64,000 nt of DNA from Anaerobutyricum hallii (GCF_900209925.1 NZ_LT907978.1:542001-606000); one strand, 5' to 3'. Counted from the first letter of the stretch, positions 25,490 through 35,467 are shown. Translations and numbers: made by a program. Notes: generated by a model not told the origin, from the sequence alone.

Positions 25490-26440
25490 CTAATGAATTA
25501 AATCGTTAGACAATATCTTTTCCACCTCGGTAACGGGTTTTTCAATTACCTCAGCGATTACTTCCAAAGAAATGCCCGCTTTATACATGCGTTGGGTGTG
25601 ATTGATAGTTGCTTCGTTAAATCCTTCTCTTCGACCAGATTCTTTATGGTCTGTCCATGCGTTTCTCATGTTTATCGTCTCCTCCTTTTCTGGAATTGAA
25701 AAATGTAATCCTGTAAATGTGTTTATAATCTGTGCAGCAGTAACGGAAAAAGCAGAATAGTCTGAATCAGAAAGCAGCGTATCCATTTTTCTTTCGTCAG
25801 AAACTACTTTTAATATATGCATAAGCCGGCCAAATTCTGTATGGAATTTCGTGAAATCGGAAATATTATTGCATGATATTAAATGAAGTTTGTAATCTGG
25901 AAGAAATTTCTTAAGGGATTCATCTGCCTCAGAAAACATCTCCTGAAGGCTCTTTGCCGCATCCCATTCGTCATTACCAAAATATATGGTAACAGTAATA
26001 ACTGGAATAAGGCGATCCTCTGGATGCCACCCTGATAAAAATTCCTCTGTAGTTTCTTTAAAACCAGAGTTTTGCTTTCGTACTTTTCTATATTGCTTTG
26101 TTTTTTCATTTATCTGTGCGGAATAATTAATCGCATCATAGAGCATATTTCTGACAGGCATTGCGTAATGGATATGAGATTGATTCTCAATTCCAAACAG
26201 TACATAAAGTGTATTTTTATATTCTTTAGTAATACAGCCTTTTAAAATATCTCGAAATTTCTGTATGGTAGCTAATTCTCCGCGCTTACCAAGTGGAAGG
26301 GTAATTTCAGAAGTATCTCGTTCAATTAAATTATCTGGAAGTATTCTTTGCTGTCCATCGTAAATAAGATAATTAAAAATATCAGCAAAAATCTCATTAT
26401 TGGACAAATATTCTTTCGTAAGTGCATCAGCTTGTCTCAT
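25490..26440 (-). CDS. Rpn family recombination-promoting nuclease/putative transposase
   Basis: 316 aa from ATG 26440 (GAGGTGAG ahead); the frame extends upstream to 26500 without a ribosome site. PF04754-type features: NEIFADIFNYLIYDGQ near the N-terminus, LYVLFGIENQSHIHYAMPVR (PD-(D/E)XK Glu-x-Gln), MLYDAINYSAQI, and the RLIPVITVTIYFGNDEWDAA block. The C-terminal helix region is like the degraded tails at 1801 and 2921. The last codons LIH-stop lie in TTTAATTCATTAGG, the end of the neighbouring repeat, so the terminus was rewritten by it. Confidence 0.82.
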   Translation of the reverse strand: MRQADALTKEYLSNNEIFADIFNYLIYDGQQRILPDNLIERDTSEITLPLGKRGELATIQKFRDILKGCITKEYKNTLYVLFGIENQSHIHYAMPVRNMLYDAINYSAQINEKTKQYRKVRKQNSGFKETTEEFLSGWHPEDRLIPVITVTIYFGNDEWDAAKSLQEMFSEADESLKKFLPDYKLHLISCNNISDFTKFHTEFGRLMHILKVVSDERKMDTLLSDSDYSAFSVTAAQIINTFTGLHFSIPEKEETINMRNAWTDHKESGRREGFNEATINHTQRMYKAGISLEVIAEVIEKPVTEVEKILSNDLIH

Positions 26441-26583
26441 AACACTCACCTCGAAATATAAATTATTTTGTCTGAATATATGATACATTAAAATTAACAT
26501 AAAATCAACAAATTTCCAAAAAATAACATGAAAAAATTGGAGGTAGAGAGACTATTGCATTCATTCCTTCTGGAGCCAAAACA

Positions 26584-26706
26584 CAGAAAATAAAAATAAT
26601 AGACCATTGCAAATGTAATGTGAGAGCAAGTAAAAATGACGAACAGGCATTTTCTACGCAGTGATATCTTTACAGTTGCAATGGTCTATTATTTTTATTT
26701 TCGTCT
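26584..26706. repeat. palindromic repeat type B, copy 5 (inverted)
   Basis: Nearly identical to copy 4, 1.1 kb away on the other side of the Rpn gene; the two bracket that gene in the same orientation. Differences include GACGAACAGGCAT for GCCGAACAGGCAT. Confidence 0.9.
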
Positions 26707-26845
26707 ATTTCCTCTCTTTGGGGAGCGTCAGCATAGTCTTGACGGCCTTAAATCACCATTTTTCAAAAAAATTTACCTCTCAAAAACCGCATATTTCCGC
26801 CGTATTTGCAGGTTTTTTAAAATTGTTCTAAAATAAATCCCTATA

Positions 26846-26880
26846 AACCTATTTACAAAGTAGGTTAATAGTGATATTAT
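26846..26880 (+). promoter_or_regulatory. cysK promoter with overlapping inverted-repeat operator
   Basis: -35 TTTACA (26852-26857), 17-bp spacer, -10 TATTAT (26875-26880). The inverted repeat AACCTA (26846-26851) / TAGGTT (26861-26866) surrounds the -35. This is well placed for repression. The Rrf2 (CymR-like) regulator encoded after cysK is the natural candidate. Confidence 0.6.
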
Positions 26881-26951
26881 CATAGCCATGAGATACATGA
26901 AAGAAATAAATCAATAAAAAATGAGATTTTAGAATAAGGAGGAACAAAGCA

Positions 26952-27884
26952 ATGGCTAACATTTATAAAGGTACATTAGGACTGATCGGAAACACACCTC
27001 TTGTTGAGGTTACGAACATTGAAAAAGAATTAGGACTGAAAGCAAGAGTTTTAGTGAAGCTTGAATATTTTAATCCGGCAGGAAGTGTTAAGGATAGAAT
27101 TGCAAAAGCGATGATTGAGGATGCTGAGAAGAAAGGAATTTTAAAAGAAGGTTCCGTAATCATTGAGCCGACATCCGGTAACACAGGAATCGGTCTTGCC
27201 TCTATCGCAGCAGCAAAAGGATACAGAATCATTCTTACAATGCCAGAGACAATGAGTGTTGAGCGAAGAAATATTTTAAAAGCTTACGGTGCTGAGATTG
27301 TTCTTACAAGTGGAGCGAAAGGAATGAAGGGTGCTATCGCAAAGGCAAATGAACTTGCTGAAGAGATTTCAGACAGCTTTATTCCAGGACAGTTTGTAAA
27401 TCCTGCCAATCCTGCAATCCATAAAGCAACAACTGGTCCTGAGATTTGGAACGATACGGACGGAGAAGTTGATATCTTTATCGCAGGTGTTGGTACAGGC
27501 GGAACTTTAACGGGTACAGGACAGTACTTAAAAGAGCAGAAACCAGAAGTTAAGATTGTTGCATTAGAGCCGGACAGCTCACCGGTTTTATCAGAAGGTA
27601 AGGCAGGTCCACATAAGATTCAGGGTATCGGAGCAGGGTTTGTACCGGATGTATTAGACACAAAGGTTTACGATGAAATCTTTAGAGCAGAGAATGATGA
27701 TGCCTTTGAAACAGCAAAACTTTTAGCAAAGAAAGAAGGAATTTTAGTTGGTATTTCTTCAGGAGCATCTTTACATGCAGCGATTGAATATGCGAAGAAG
27801 CCGGAGAATGAAGGTAAGACAATCGTAGCACTTCTTCCGGATACAGGAGACAGATATTACTCTACAGCATTATTTACTGAATAA
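26952..27884 (+). CDS. cysK: cysteine synthase (O-acetylserine sulfhydrylase)
   Basis: 310 aa. PLP lysine in [11 protein letters not shown] (about residue 43), phosphate loop TSGNTGIG, and [17 protein letters not shown]. It makes cysteine from O-acetylserine and sulfide. ATG 26952 follows AAGGAGG. A 26-bp gap leads to the Rrf2 regulator; in B. subtilis CysK is also the co-repressor of CymR, so the pairing is meaningful. Confidence 0.96.
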   Translation: MANIYKGTLGLIGNTPLVEVTNIEKELGLKARVLVKLEYFNPAGSVKDRIAKAMIEDAEKKGILKEGSVIIEPTSGNTGIGLASIAAAKGYRIILTMPETMSVERRNILKAYGAEIVLTSGAKGMKGAIAKANELAEEISDSFIPGQFVNPANPAIHKATTGPEIWNDTDGEVDIFIAGVGTGGTLTGTGQYLKEQKPEVKIVALEPDSSPVLSEGKAGPHKIQGIGAGFVPDVLDTKVYDEIFRAENDDAFETAKLLAKKEGILVGISSGASLHAAIEYAKKPENEGKTIVALLPDTGDRYYSTALFTE

Positions 27885-27910
27885 TTTATAGAAAAGAAAG
27901 GTGACAATCA

Positions 27911-28360
27911 ATGAATCTTTCGAAGAAAAGCAGGTATGGGATTACCGCATTGATTGATCTGGCAGTATATGCCAGAAATCAATGTGTACAATTAAGTAGT
28001 ATCGCAGAACGCAATAAGATATCTGTAAAGTATCTGGAACAGATTTTTTCCGGTTTAAGAAGAGCAGGGCTGGTAAAAAGTATAAAGGGACCACAGGGCG
28101 GTTATCTTTTAGCTAAAAGTCCGGAAAGCATTACCGTAGCAGATGTGATCTATGCGTTAGATGGAAGCTATCTTCTGGAAGATGAAAGAAGCGTGGTAAG
28201 TGGAGCAGATGAAAAGGGAATATCGACAGCGATACAGAAACTTCTGATCGAGCAGATGAATGATCAGACAGATAAGTTATTAAAACAGTTAACATTAAAA
28301 ACACTGGTGGATTCTTCTTTGGAGTACAGTCAGAGTGGACAGGAAATGTATTACATTTAG
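27911..28360 (+). CDS. Rrf2 family regulator, CymR-like
   Basis: 149 aa. Winged helix (MNLSKKSRYGITALIDLAVY, KISVKYLEQIFSGLRRAGLV, IKGPQGGYLLAKS). It has no three-Cys Fe-S loop, unlike the Rrf2 protein at 21903, which fits CymR, the cysteine-metabolism repressor that works with CysK. Co-transcribed with cysK; the likely target is the cysK promoter and the sulfur block that follows. Confidence 0.85.
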   Translation: MNLSKKSRYGITALIDLAVYARNQCVQLSSIAERNKISVKYLEQIFSGLRRAGLVKSIKGPQGGYLLAKSPESITVADVIYALDGSYLLEDERSVVSGADEKGISTAIQKLLIEQMNDQTDKLLKQLTLKTLVDSSLEYSQSGQEMYYI

Positions 28361-28447
28361 ATTAGAATCAGATTTTTAGATTAGTTAGATTAGATAAATT
28401 AGATAGATAAAATCAGATAAGAATTTTAGATACTCAAGAGGGTAGAC

Positions 28448-30196
28448 ATGAAGACAAAGAGATTAGAGACAGATGTGTTAATCATCGGTGGAGGAACAGC
28501 AGGCTGCTTTGCTGCCTATACTTTGGGAAAAGAAGCAGGGGTAAGTGTTCTCATAGCGGAAAAAGCGAATATTAAGAGAAGCGGCTGTCTGGCAGCTGGT
28601 GTTAACGCCTTAAATGCCTATATTACGGAGGGGCATGTGCCTCAGGACTATGTGGATTATGCGAAAAAGGATGCGCATGGAATTGTCAGAGAGGACTTGC
28701 TTTTATCTATGTCCGAGCGACTGAATCATGTAACGAAAGTTCTCGATGATCTGGGACTGGTTATTCTGAAAGATGAGAATGGAAAATACGTTGCAAGAGG
28801 GAATCGAAATATAAAGATTAACGGTGAGAATATTAAGCCTCTCTTAGCCGAAGCGGCAATGGCGCAGGAGAATGTTACTGTGCTTGAGAGGGTGAATATC
28901 ACAGATTATATAATAGAAGAGAATGAAGTAAAAGGAGCCTGGGGCTTTAATATAGAAGAGAATGTTTTCTATGATATCCGAGCAAAAGCTATTCTTTGTG
29001 CGACTGGCGGAGCAGCAGGGCTTTACCGTCCGAATAATCCCGGATTTTCAAGACATAAAATGTGGTATTCCCCATTTAATACTGGAGCTGGATTTGCAAT
29101 GGGAATTTTAGCCGGAGCGGAAATGACAACTTTTGAAATGCGGTTTATTGCTCTTAGATGTAAAGATACGATTGCACCGGTCGGAACGATCGCACAGGGA
29201 GTTGGAGCAAAGCAGATGAATGCTCATGGCGAGATTTATGAGACAAAGTATGGTCTTACAACTTCTCAACGTTTATATGGAACTGTAACAGAGAACAGAG
29301 AAGGACGAGGTCCTTGTTATTTAAAAACGGATGAGATCAGTGCAGCGCAGGAACAGGATTTATATAGAGCCTACCTTAACATGGCACCGAGCCAGACTTT
29401 GAAATGGCTGGAAGGTTCGAGAGGTCCGGCAAGTGAAAATGTTGAGATTGAAGGTACAGAACCTTACATCGTCGGCGGTCATACTGCAAGCGGCTATTGG
29501 GTAGATAATGGCAGACGAACAACAGTGAAAGGTTTATTTGCAGCAGGCGATGTTGCAGGAGGCTGTCCACAGAAATATGTAACCGGGGCATTAGCAGAAG
29601 GTGAGATTGCAGCAGAATCCATGATAGAGTATGTAAAAGCTTTAAAAGAAAAGAACAAAGCGGTTAAGGAAGATGCTGCTGTACATAAAACAGAAACAAT
29701 GATAGATACTGCTGCTGCATTAAAGAAAAAAGAGTATGAATCTCATTTAATCGCACAAGAAAATGACAGCGAAGATACATTTTTCATTACGGCAGAGCAG
29801 CTTGAAGAAGCTATGCAGAAGGTTATGGATCAGTATGCCGGAGGAATTGCTACAGATTATCAGTACAATGAAGAAAGACTGGTAATCGGCAAAAAGCGAA
29901 TTGGTGAGCTTCTTGGAATGGTTGATGAACTTAAAGCAAAAGATATGTTTGAGTTAAAAGATATCTACGAAGTAAGAGAAAGGTTGATCGTGTGCCAGAC
30001 TTTAATTGAACATTTACGGGCAAGAAAAGAGACAAGGTGGCACAGTTTCGGAGAGAATACCGATTATCCGGAAGAAAGCAGCAAGTGGCTTAAATATGTG
30101 AATTCAAAAAGAAAGCCAGATGGCGAGACAGAAATCATTTTCAGAGAACTGGTGACAGGAGGAAAGGTATATGAGTGTACGGATTTTACAGAATAA
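28448..30196 (+). CDS. aprA: adenylylsulfate reductase alpha subunit (AprA-like flavoprotein)
   Basis: 582 aa. FAD-binding N-terminus TDVLIIGGGTAGCFAAYTLG, then KRSGCLAAGVNALNAYI, a strong AprA signature, and EGRGPCYLKTDEI, YIVGGHTASGYWVD and VAGGCPQKYVTGALAEGEIA. It should reduce adenosine 5'-phosphosulfate to sulfite and AMP together with the ferredoxin-like beta subunit. Overlap of about 26 bases with the next gene. Best known from sulfate reducers; here it is wired to cysDN and biosynthetic genes, which suggests assimilation. Confidence 0.9.
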   Translation: MKTKRLETDVLIIGGGTAGCFAAYTLGKEAGVSVLIAEKANIKRSGCLAAGVNALNAYITEGHVPQDYVDYAKKDAHGIVREDLLLSMSERLNHVTKVLDDLGLVILKDENGKYVARGNRNIKINGENIKPLLAEAAMAQENVTVLERVNITDYIIEENEVKGAWGFNIEENVFYDIRAKAILCATGGAAGLYRPNNPGFSRHKMWYSPFNTGAGFAMGILAGAEMTTFEMRFIALRCKDTIAPVGTIAQGVGAKQMNAHGEIYETKYGLTTSQRLYGTVTENREGRGPCYLKTDEISAAQEQDLYRAYLNMAPSQTLKWLEGSRGPASENVEIEGTEPYIVGGHTASGYWVDNGRRTTVKGLFAAGDVAGGCPQKYVTGALAEGEIAAESMIEYVKALKEKNKAVKEDAAVHKTETMIDTAAALKKKEYESHLIAQENDSEDTFFITAEQLEEAMQKVMDQYAGGIATDYQYNEERLVIGKKRIGELLGMVDELKAKDMFELKDIYEVRERLIVCQTLIEHLRARKETRWHSFGENTDYPEESSKWLKYVNSKRKPDGETEIIFRELVTGGKVYECTDFTE

Positions 30197-30485
30197 ATGT
30201 GTGGGATGCGGAAGATGCCTTTCTGTCTGTCCCGGAAATCTCTTAAAAAAAGGTGAGGATGGCAAAGTACATATCCGCAATATCAGAGACTGCTGGGGAT
30301 GTACCGCCTGTTTAAAAGAATGTCACACCGGAGCGATTTTATATTTTCTTGGTGCCGACATGGGAGGCATGGGATCCATGCTTTCTGTAAAAGAAAAAGG
30401 TGATGTTCGTGTGTGGAGGGTTGACAGCCCGGACGGACAGACAAAGACCATTGAGATTAACATGAAGGATTCTAATAAATATTAG
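30171..30485 (+). CDS. aprB: adenylylsulfate reductase beta subunit, ferredoxin-like
   Basis: 104 aa, ATG 30171 with AGGAGGAAAGG inside the aprA end. Two 4Fe-4S motifs: CVGCGRCLSVCP and CWGCTACLKECH. AprB of sulfate reducers is about 150 aa with a C-terminal tail that wraps AprA; this one is shorter. It passes electrons to the flavin of AprA. Confidence 0.85.
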   Translation: MSVRILQNKCVGCGRCLSVCPGNLLKKGEDGKVHIRNIRDCWGCTACLKECHTGAILYFLGADMGGMGSMLSVKEKGDVRVWRVDSPDGQTKTIEINMKDSNKY

Positions 30486-30518
30486 TATAGAAAACATTTA
30501 TAAAAAGGAGGAAATGAG

Positions 30519-31421
30519 ATGGGAACATTATCACATCTTGATGAACTGGAAGCAGAAGCAATATACATAATGAGAGAAGTGGCAGCAGAATGTGAGAAGC
30601 CAGTTATGCTGTATTCGATCGGAAAGGATAGTTCCGTAATGCTGCATCTGGCAATGAAAGCCTTTTACCCGGAAAAACCGCCGTTCCCATTTATGCATAT
30701 CGATACAACATGGAAATTCAAAGAAATGATCGAATTTAGAGATAAGATTGCAAAAGAAAAAGGAATTGACATGATTGTATACACGAATGAAGAAGGTGTA
30801 AAACAGGGAATTAATCCATTTGATCATGGTTCAGCCTACACAGATATCATGAAGACACAGGCATTAAAACAGGCACTCACAAAATACGGATTTACCGCAG
30901 CATTTGGCGGCGGCCGTCGTGATGAAGAAAAATCAAGAGCCAAAGAGAGAATTTTCTCCTTTAGAAATAAAGAACAGGCATGGGATCCTAAGAACCAGCG
31001 CCCGGAAGTGTGGAAGTTATATAATACACAGATTAAGCAGGGCGAAAGTATTCGAGTATTCCCGATTTCTAACTGGACAGAGAAAGATATCTGGCAGTAT
31101 ATCAAACGTGAAAATATTGAAATCGTGCCACTTTATTATGCAGCTGAACGTCCGGTAGTAGAGCGTGACGGCAATATTATCATGGTAGATGATGACAGAA
31201 TGAAGCTTCGTCCAGGTGAAAAGATTGAACATAAGAGCGTAAGATTCCGTACTCTTGGATGTTACCCGTTAACAGGTGGTATTGAATCTACAGCGCATAC
31301 ATTAGACGAGATTATTGATGAGACACTTAGCGCAGTAGATTCCGAGAGAACCAGTCGTGTTATTGACCATGACGGCGGAGCAGCCAGCATGGAAAGAAGA
31401 AAGAAAGAGGGGTACTTCTAA
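30519..31421 (+). CDS. cysD: sulfate adenylyltransferase subunit 2
   Basis: 300 aa. PP-loop [14 protein letters not shown], then [32 protein letters not shown] and [11 protein letters not shown] are the CysD hallmarks. With CysN it makes APS from sulfate and ATP, driven by GTP. ATG 30519 follows AGGAGG. The stop is one base before the cysN start. Confidence 0.96.
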   Translation: MGTLSHLDELEAEAIYIMREVAAECEKPVMLYSIGKDSSVMLHLAMKAFYPEKPPFPFMHIDTTWKFKEMIEFRDKIAKEKGIDMIVYTNEEGVKQGINPFDHGSAYTDIMKTQALKQALTKYGFTAAFGGGRRDEEKSRAKERIFSFRNKEQAWDPKNQRPEVWKLYNTQIKQGESIRVFPISNWTEKDIWQYIKRENIEIVPLYYAAERPVVERDGNIIMVDDDRMKLRPGEKIEHKSVRFRTLGCYPLTGGIESTAHTLDEIIDETLSAVDSERTSRVIDHDGGAASMERRKKEGYF

Positions 31422-31422
31422 G

Positions 31423-33072
31423 ATGAAAGGATTATTAAAATTTATTACATGCGGAAGCGTGGATGACGGAAAATCAACATTGATCGGACATATCCTGTAT
31501 GATTCCAAGCTTCTTTATACAGATCAGGAAAAAGCACTTGAACTTGACTCAAAAGTGGGAAGTCGTGGTGGAAAAATAGACTATTCTTTACTGCTTGATG
31601 GATTAATGGCAGAAAGAGAACAGGGTATCACAATTGATGTAGCTTACAGATATTTTACGACAGATAATCGAAGCTTCATCGTAGCAGATACTCCAGGACA
31701 TGAAGAATATACAAGAAACATGGCAGTAGGTGCATCTTTTGCAGACTTAGCCGTTATTCTTCTTGATGCAACGCAGGGTGTGCTCGTACAGACAAGACGT
31801 CACGCAAGAATCTGTGCATTAATGGGAATTAAATATTTTATTTTTGCTGTAAACAAGATGGATCTTGCGAAATACAGTGAAGAGAGATTCCGTGAAATTG
31901 AAAAACAGATTGAAGCATTAAAAGCAGAACTTGGACTGGAAAATGTATATATCGTTCCGGTATCCGCTACAGAAGGTGATAACGTAACAAAAGCGTCTGA
32001 CAACATGAACTGGTATGAAGGAAAACCAATCCTCTCTATTTTAGAGCAGGTTGATATTGATGAGAATCAGGAAGAAGGTTTCTATCTTCCGGTACAGAGA
32101 GTATGTCGTCCAAATCATCAGTTCCGCGGATTCCAAGGACAGATTGAAAGTGGAAGCATCAAGGTAGGCGATGAAATTACTGCATTGCCAAGTATGGAAA
32201 AAGCACACGTTAAGTCCATTCACGTAACAGACAAAGAGGTACAATCTGCAGAAAAAGGACAGCCAGTAACGATTCAGCTTGACAGAGAAGTAGATGTATC
32301 AAGAGGGTGTGTATTATCCGCAGGTGCAGGAGAAAAAGTAACTTCTTCCGTAGAAGCAACGTTGCTTTGGATGGATGATGATAAACTGGAAAGTGGAAAA
32401 AATTATTTTGTAAAATTAGGAACCAGATTAGTACCTGGTATCGTTTCAAAAATCCTTTACTCTATCGATGTAAATACAGGCGAACAGAAACCAGCCGATT
32501 CTTTAGGAAAGAATGAGATTGCAGAATGTGAGATTACATTTGTCGATCGTGTTGTGGCTGATGAGTTTAGCAAACATAAGACATTAGGAGAATTAATCCT
32601 GATCGACCGAGTAACAAACATGACTTCTGCCTGCGGTGTTGTAACGGAAGTAAAAGAAGATGGCCAGGAAGCAGGAAAGAAAGCAGATCAGCTTCGTGCT
32701 GTAATTAAAGGACAAAGAGCAGCAACAATTCCATTTGATCTTTCAGATGAGAATATCACAAGAAGCTTTGTAGAACAGGTAGAAAAAGAACTGACATTAG
32801 GTGGAAGACATACATACCTCTATGCACCAAAGGATGATGAGCCGGTAGGACTTGTCGTAAGACACTTAAACAGAGCTGGTATTATCGTATTACTTGTTCT
32901 GAACAAAGACTTAAAAAATAAAGAAGAAATAAAAGGCTCCTTAGCAAAATACAGCAAGTATATCAAGCACTGGGAAGAAGGAGAAAAAGGAGATGTGGAC
33001 AGTACAGTACAGACAATCCGTAAACTTACAGAATATGCGGAAGATGTCTACGGTGTTGCGAGCCATATCTAA
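31423..33072 (+). CDS. cysN: sulfate adenylyltransferase subunit 1 (GTPase) with a C-terminal extension
   Basis: 549 aa from ATG 31423 (AAAGAGGGG ahead). EF-Tu-like GTPase: GSVDDGKSTLIG, DTPGHEEYTRNM, NKMDL. It stimulates APS synthesis by CysD. Residues from about 450 on form an extra region (TIPFDLSDENITRSFVEQVE ... VVRHLNRAGIIVLLVLN) that looks like an APS-kinase domain remnant but has no P-loop, consistent with a pathway that reduces APS directly and needs no PAPS. Confidence 0.92.
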   Translation: MKGLLKFITCGSVDDGKSTLIGHILYDSKLLYTDQEKALELDSKVGSRGGKIDYSLLLDGLMAEREQGITIDVAYRYFTTDNRSFIVADTPGHEEYTRNMAVGASFADLAVILLDATQGVLVQTRRHARICALMGIKYFIFAVNKMDLAKYSEERFREIEKQIEALKAELGLENVYIVPVSATEGDNVTKASDNMNWYEGKPILSILEQVDIDENQEEGFYLPVQRVCRPNHQFRGFQGQIESGSIKVGDEITALPSMEKAHVKSIHVTDKEVQSAEKGQPVTIQLDREVDVSRGCVLSAGAGEKVTSSVEATLLWMDDDKLESGKNYFVKLGTRLVPGIVSKILYSIDVNTGEQKPADSLGKNEIAECEITFVDRVVADEFSKHKTLGELILIDRVTNMTSACGVVTEVKEDGQEAGKKADQLRAVIKGQRAATIPFDLSDENITRSFVEQVEKELTLGGRHTYLYAPKDDEPVGLVVRHLNRAGIIVLLVLNKDLKNKEEIKGSLAKYSKYIKHWEEGEKGDVDSTVQTIRKLTEYAEDVYGVASHI

Positions 33073-33086
33073 AAGGAGAGACGAAA

Positions 33087-34313
33087 ATGAAGTTTAATAC
33101 AAAGCTTCTTCATGGCAAAGCAGGAAGAAATACGCTGGATGGAGCAACGCTTCCGGGAATCAGTCAGGTAAGTGCTTTTTATTATGATTCTGCAGAGCAT
33201 CTTGAAAAAGTATTTGGAAACAAAGCACCAGGATTTGCCTATACAAGAATCGGTAATCCGACAGTTGCAGCATTTGAACAGAGAATCAATGAAGTGGAAG
33301 GAGGTACAGGCGCTGTTGCCTGTGCTTCCGGAATGGCAGCCATCACCGTAGCACTGTTAAATGTATTAAGTGCTGGAGATGAAATCATTGCAGGAAGCGG
33401 ATTATTCGGAGGAACCATCGACTTATTCAAGGATTTAGAAGCGTTTGGTATTACGACACATTTCATTCCACATATTACCGTGGAAGACATCAAACCGGTT
33501 TTAAATCAAAACATCAAAGCAGTTTTTGGAGAGATTATAGGTAATCCGGGGCTTGATGTTGTAAATATTAAAGAAGTATCTGATTTCCTTCATGAAAATG
33601 GCGTACCATTTATTGTGGATGCAACGACAGCGACCCCTTATCTTATAAATGCATTAGCAGCCGGAGCCGATATTGTCATACATTCCAGTTCCAAATATAT
33701 CAATGGAAGCGGAAATGCAATCAGTGGAATTATTGTGGACGGTGGAAAGTTTCAATGGGATAAAGAGAGATATCCTGCGATGAAAGAATATAGCAAATAC
33801 GGAAAGTTTGCCTACACAGCAAGACTTCGAAACGATGTGTGGAGAAATATGGGTGGGTGTCTCGCGCCAATGAACGCTTACCTTAATATTTTAGGGCTTG
33901 AAACACTTGGTATTCGAATGAAAGCACTTTGTAACAATGCATTGACACTTGCAAAGACATTAGAAAAACTTCCGGGAATTACAGTAAACTACCCAGGATT
34001 AGAGAGCAGTCCGTATAAAACACTTGTCGATGAACAGTTCGGAGGACTTGGAGGTGCCATCCTCACAATCCGGGCAGGTTCCAGAGAAAATGCATTTAAA
34101 TTAATTAATTCTTTAAAGTATGCCTTGATAGCCACTAATATCGGTGATTTAAGAACACTCGTCATTCATCCGGCATCGACTATTTATTTACATAGCACAC
34201 AGGAAGAACAGGAACATGCAGGTGTGTATGATGATACGATCCGTATTAGTGTCGGACTTGAAGATGTCGAAGATTTGATTGAAGACTTTACACAGGCTGT
34301 AAAAAATATATAA
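33087..34313 (+). CDS. metY: O-acetylhomoserine sulfhydrylase-type PLP enzyme
   Basis: 408 aa of the Cys/Met-metabolism PLP family. PLP lysine in IHSSSKYINGSG; FAYTRIGNPTVAAFEQRI and ACASGMAAITVALL are typical. It would make homocysteine from O-acetylhomoserine. In Wolinella succinogenes a MetY partner takes sulfur from a thiocarboxylated carrier (HcyS); matching carrier, E1-like and JAMM protease genes lie 2-3 kb downstream here, so the sulfur donor may be protein-bound. ATG 33087 follows AAGGAGAG. Confidence 0.9.
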   Translation: MKFNTKLLHGKAGRNTLDGATLPGISQVSAFYYDSAEHLEKVFGNKAPGFAYTRIGNPTVAAFEQRINEVEGGTGAVACASGMAAITVALLNVLSAGDEIIAGSGLFGGTIDLFKDLEAFGITTHFIPHITVEDIKPVLNQNIKAVFGEIIGNPGLDVVNIKEVSDFLHENGVPFIVDATTATPYLINALAAGADIVIHSSSKYINGSGNAISGIIVDGGKFQWDKERYPAMKEYSKYGKFAYTARLRNDVWRNMGGCLAPMNAYLNILGLETLGIRMKALCNNALTLAKTLEKLPGITVNYPGLESSPYKTLVDEQFGGLGGAILTIRAGSRENAFKLINSLKYALIATNIGDLRTLVIHPASTIYLHSTQEEQEHAGVYDDTIRISVGLEDVEDLIEDFTQAVKNI

Positions 34314-34365
34314 TAATCATTAGAAACAAAAAACAGGGTATTTCATTTAATTACAGGAGGATAAC

Positions 34366-35229
34366 ATGGCAGTAGATTATGCAACCTTGAAAAAGGGCGG
34401 ATTTATGCGTCAGAAACAGAAAAATAATTTTTCTTTAAGACTTCGTACAGTCGGCGGACATATGAGTGCAGAGCAGCTTGCAAAAGTTGCCGAAGTGGCA
34501 GAAAAATACGGGGAAGGATATGTACATTTAACATCCAGACAGGGTGTGGAGATTCCTTTTATTAAACTAGATCAGATTGAAGAAGTAAAAAATGCATTAG
34601 CAGAAGGCGATGTTGTTCCGGGTGTATGCGGACCTCGTGTAAGAACCGTTACTGCCTGTCAAGGAGCGGCAATCTGTCAGAGCGGATGTATTGATACCTA
34701 CACACTGGCAAAAGAACTGGATGAAAGATACTTTGGATATGAACTTCCGCATAAGTTTAAATTTGGTATTACAGGATGCCAGAATAACTGCTTAAAAGCA
34801 GAGGAAAATGATGTAGGAATCAAAGGTGGAATGCAGGTTGCATGGGTAGAAGATAAATGTATCCAGTGTGGTGTCTGTGTAAAAGCATGTCGAAATGAGG
34901 CAATTACTTTAGAAGATGGAAAAATCAGTATCAACACAGGAAAATGTAACTACTGTGGACGATGTGTAAAGTCTTGTCCGGTAGATGCATACGATGCACA
35001 GCCAGGATATATTGTTTCTTTCGGTGGAACATTTGGAAATCATATCAGCAAAGGCGAGACAATTATTCCATTTATCGAAAGCCACGAAAAATTATTAAAA
35101 GTATGTGATGCCGCATTAAAATTCTTTGAACAGAATGGAAAAGCAGGAGAGCGACTTAAATTCACGATTGACCGTACAGGAAAAGAGGCGTTTGAAAAAG
35201 CAATTAAGGAGGCCTATGAAAATGAGTGA
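34366..35229 (+). CDS. siroheme sulfite reductase, small ferredoxin-containing form
   Basis: 287 aa. The ferredoxin-like half (FSLRLRTVGGHMSAEQL, YVHLTSRQGVEIPFIKL) precedes siroheme/Fe-S cysteines in TACQGAAICQSGC and GITGCQNNCLKAEEND, then an inserted pair of 4Fe-4S motifs CIQCGVCVKAC and CNYCGRCVKSC. This is the layout of AsrC-like or group I Fsr-like small sulfite reductases. It would reduce sulfite from AprAB to sulfide. It overlaps the tusA-like gene by 8 bases. Confidence 0.85.
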   Translation: MAVDYATLKKGGFMRQKQKNNFSLRLRTVGGHMSAEQLAKVAEVAEKYGEGYVHLTSRQGVEIPFIKLDQIEEVKNALAEGDVVPGVCGPRVRTVTACQGAAICQSGCIDTYTLAKELDERYFGYELPHKFKFGITGCQNNCLKAEENDVGIKGGMQVAWVEDKCIQCGVCVKACRNEAITLEDGKISINTGKCNYCGRCVKSCPVDAYDAQPGYIVSFGGTFGNHISKGETIIPFIESHEKLLKVCDAALKFFEQNGKAGERLKFTIDRTGKEAFEKAIKEAYENE

Positions 35230-35467
35230 AATGCATTTTGATGAACAGGTGGATATTACAGATGTTGTATGTCCTGTTACCTTTGTAAAAGCAAAAGTAG
35301 CATTAGAAGAAATGGATGAAGGACAGGTTTTAGCCGTAAAAATGAATGATGGCGAGCCAGTACAGAATGTTCCAAGAAGTATCAAAGAAGAAGGACATCA
35401 GATTTTAAAATTAAATACAAATGATGACGGAACATATACTTTATTCGTAAAGAAAGTTGGAGAATAA
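35222..35467 (+). CDS. TusA-like sulfur-carrier protein
   Basis: 81 aa; ATG 35222 lies 9 bases after AAGGAGG (ATG 35216 is too close). ITDVVCPVTFVKAKVALEEM carries the Cys-Pro motif of TusA, where the Cys holds persulfide. Its position after sulfite reductase suggests it receives or donates sulfur in the sulfide-to-thiocarboxylate step. Confidence 0.82.
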   Translation: MSEMHFDEQVDITDVVCPVTFVKAKVALEEMDEGQVLAVKMNDGEPVQNVPRSIKEEGHQILKLNTNDDGTYTLFVKKVGE

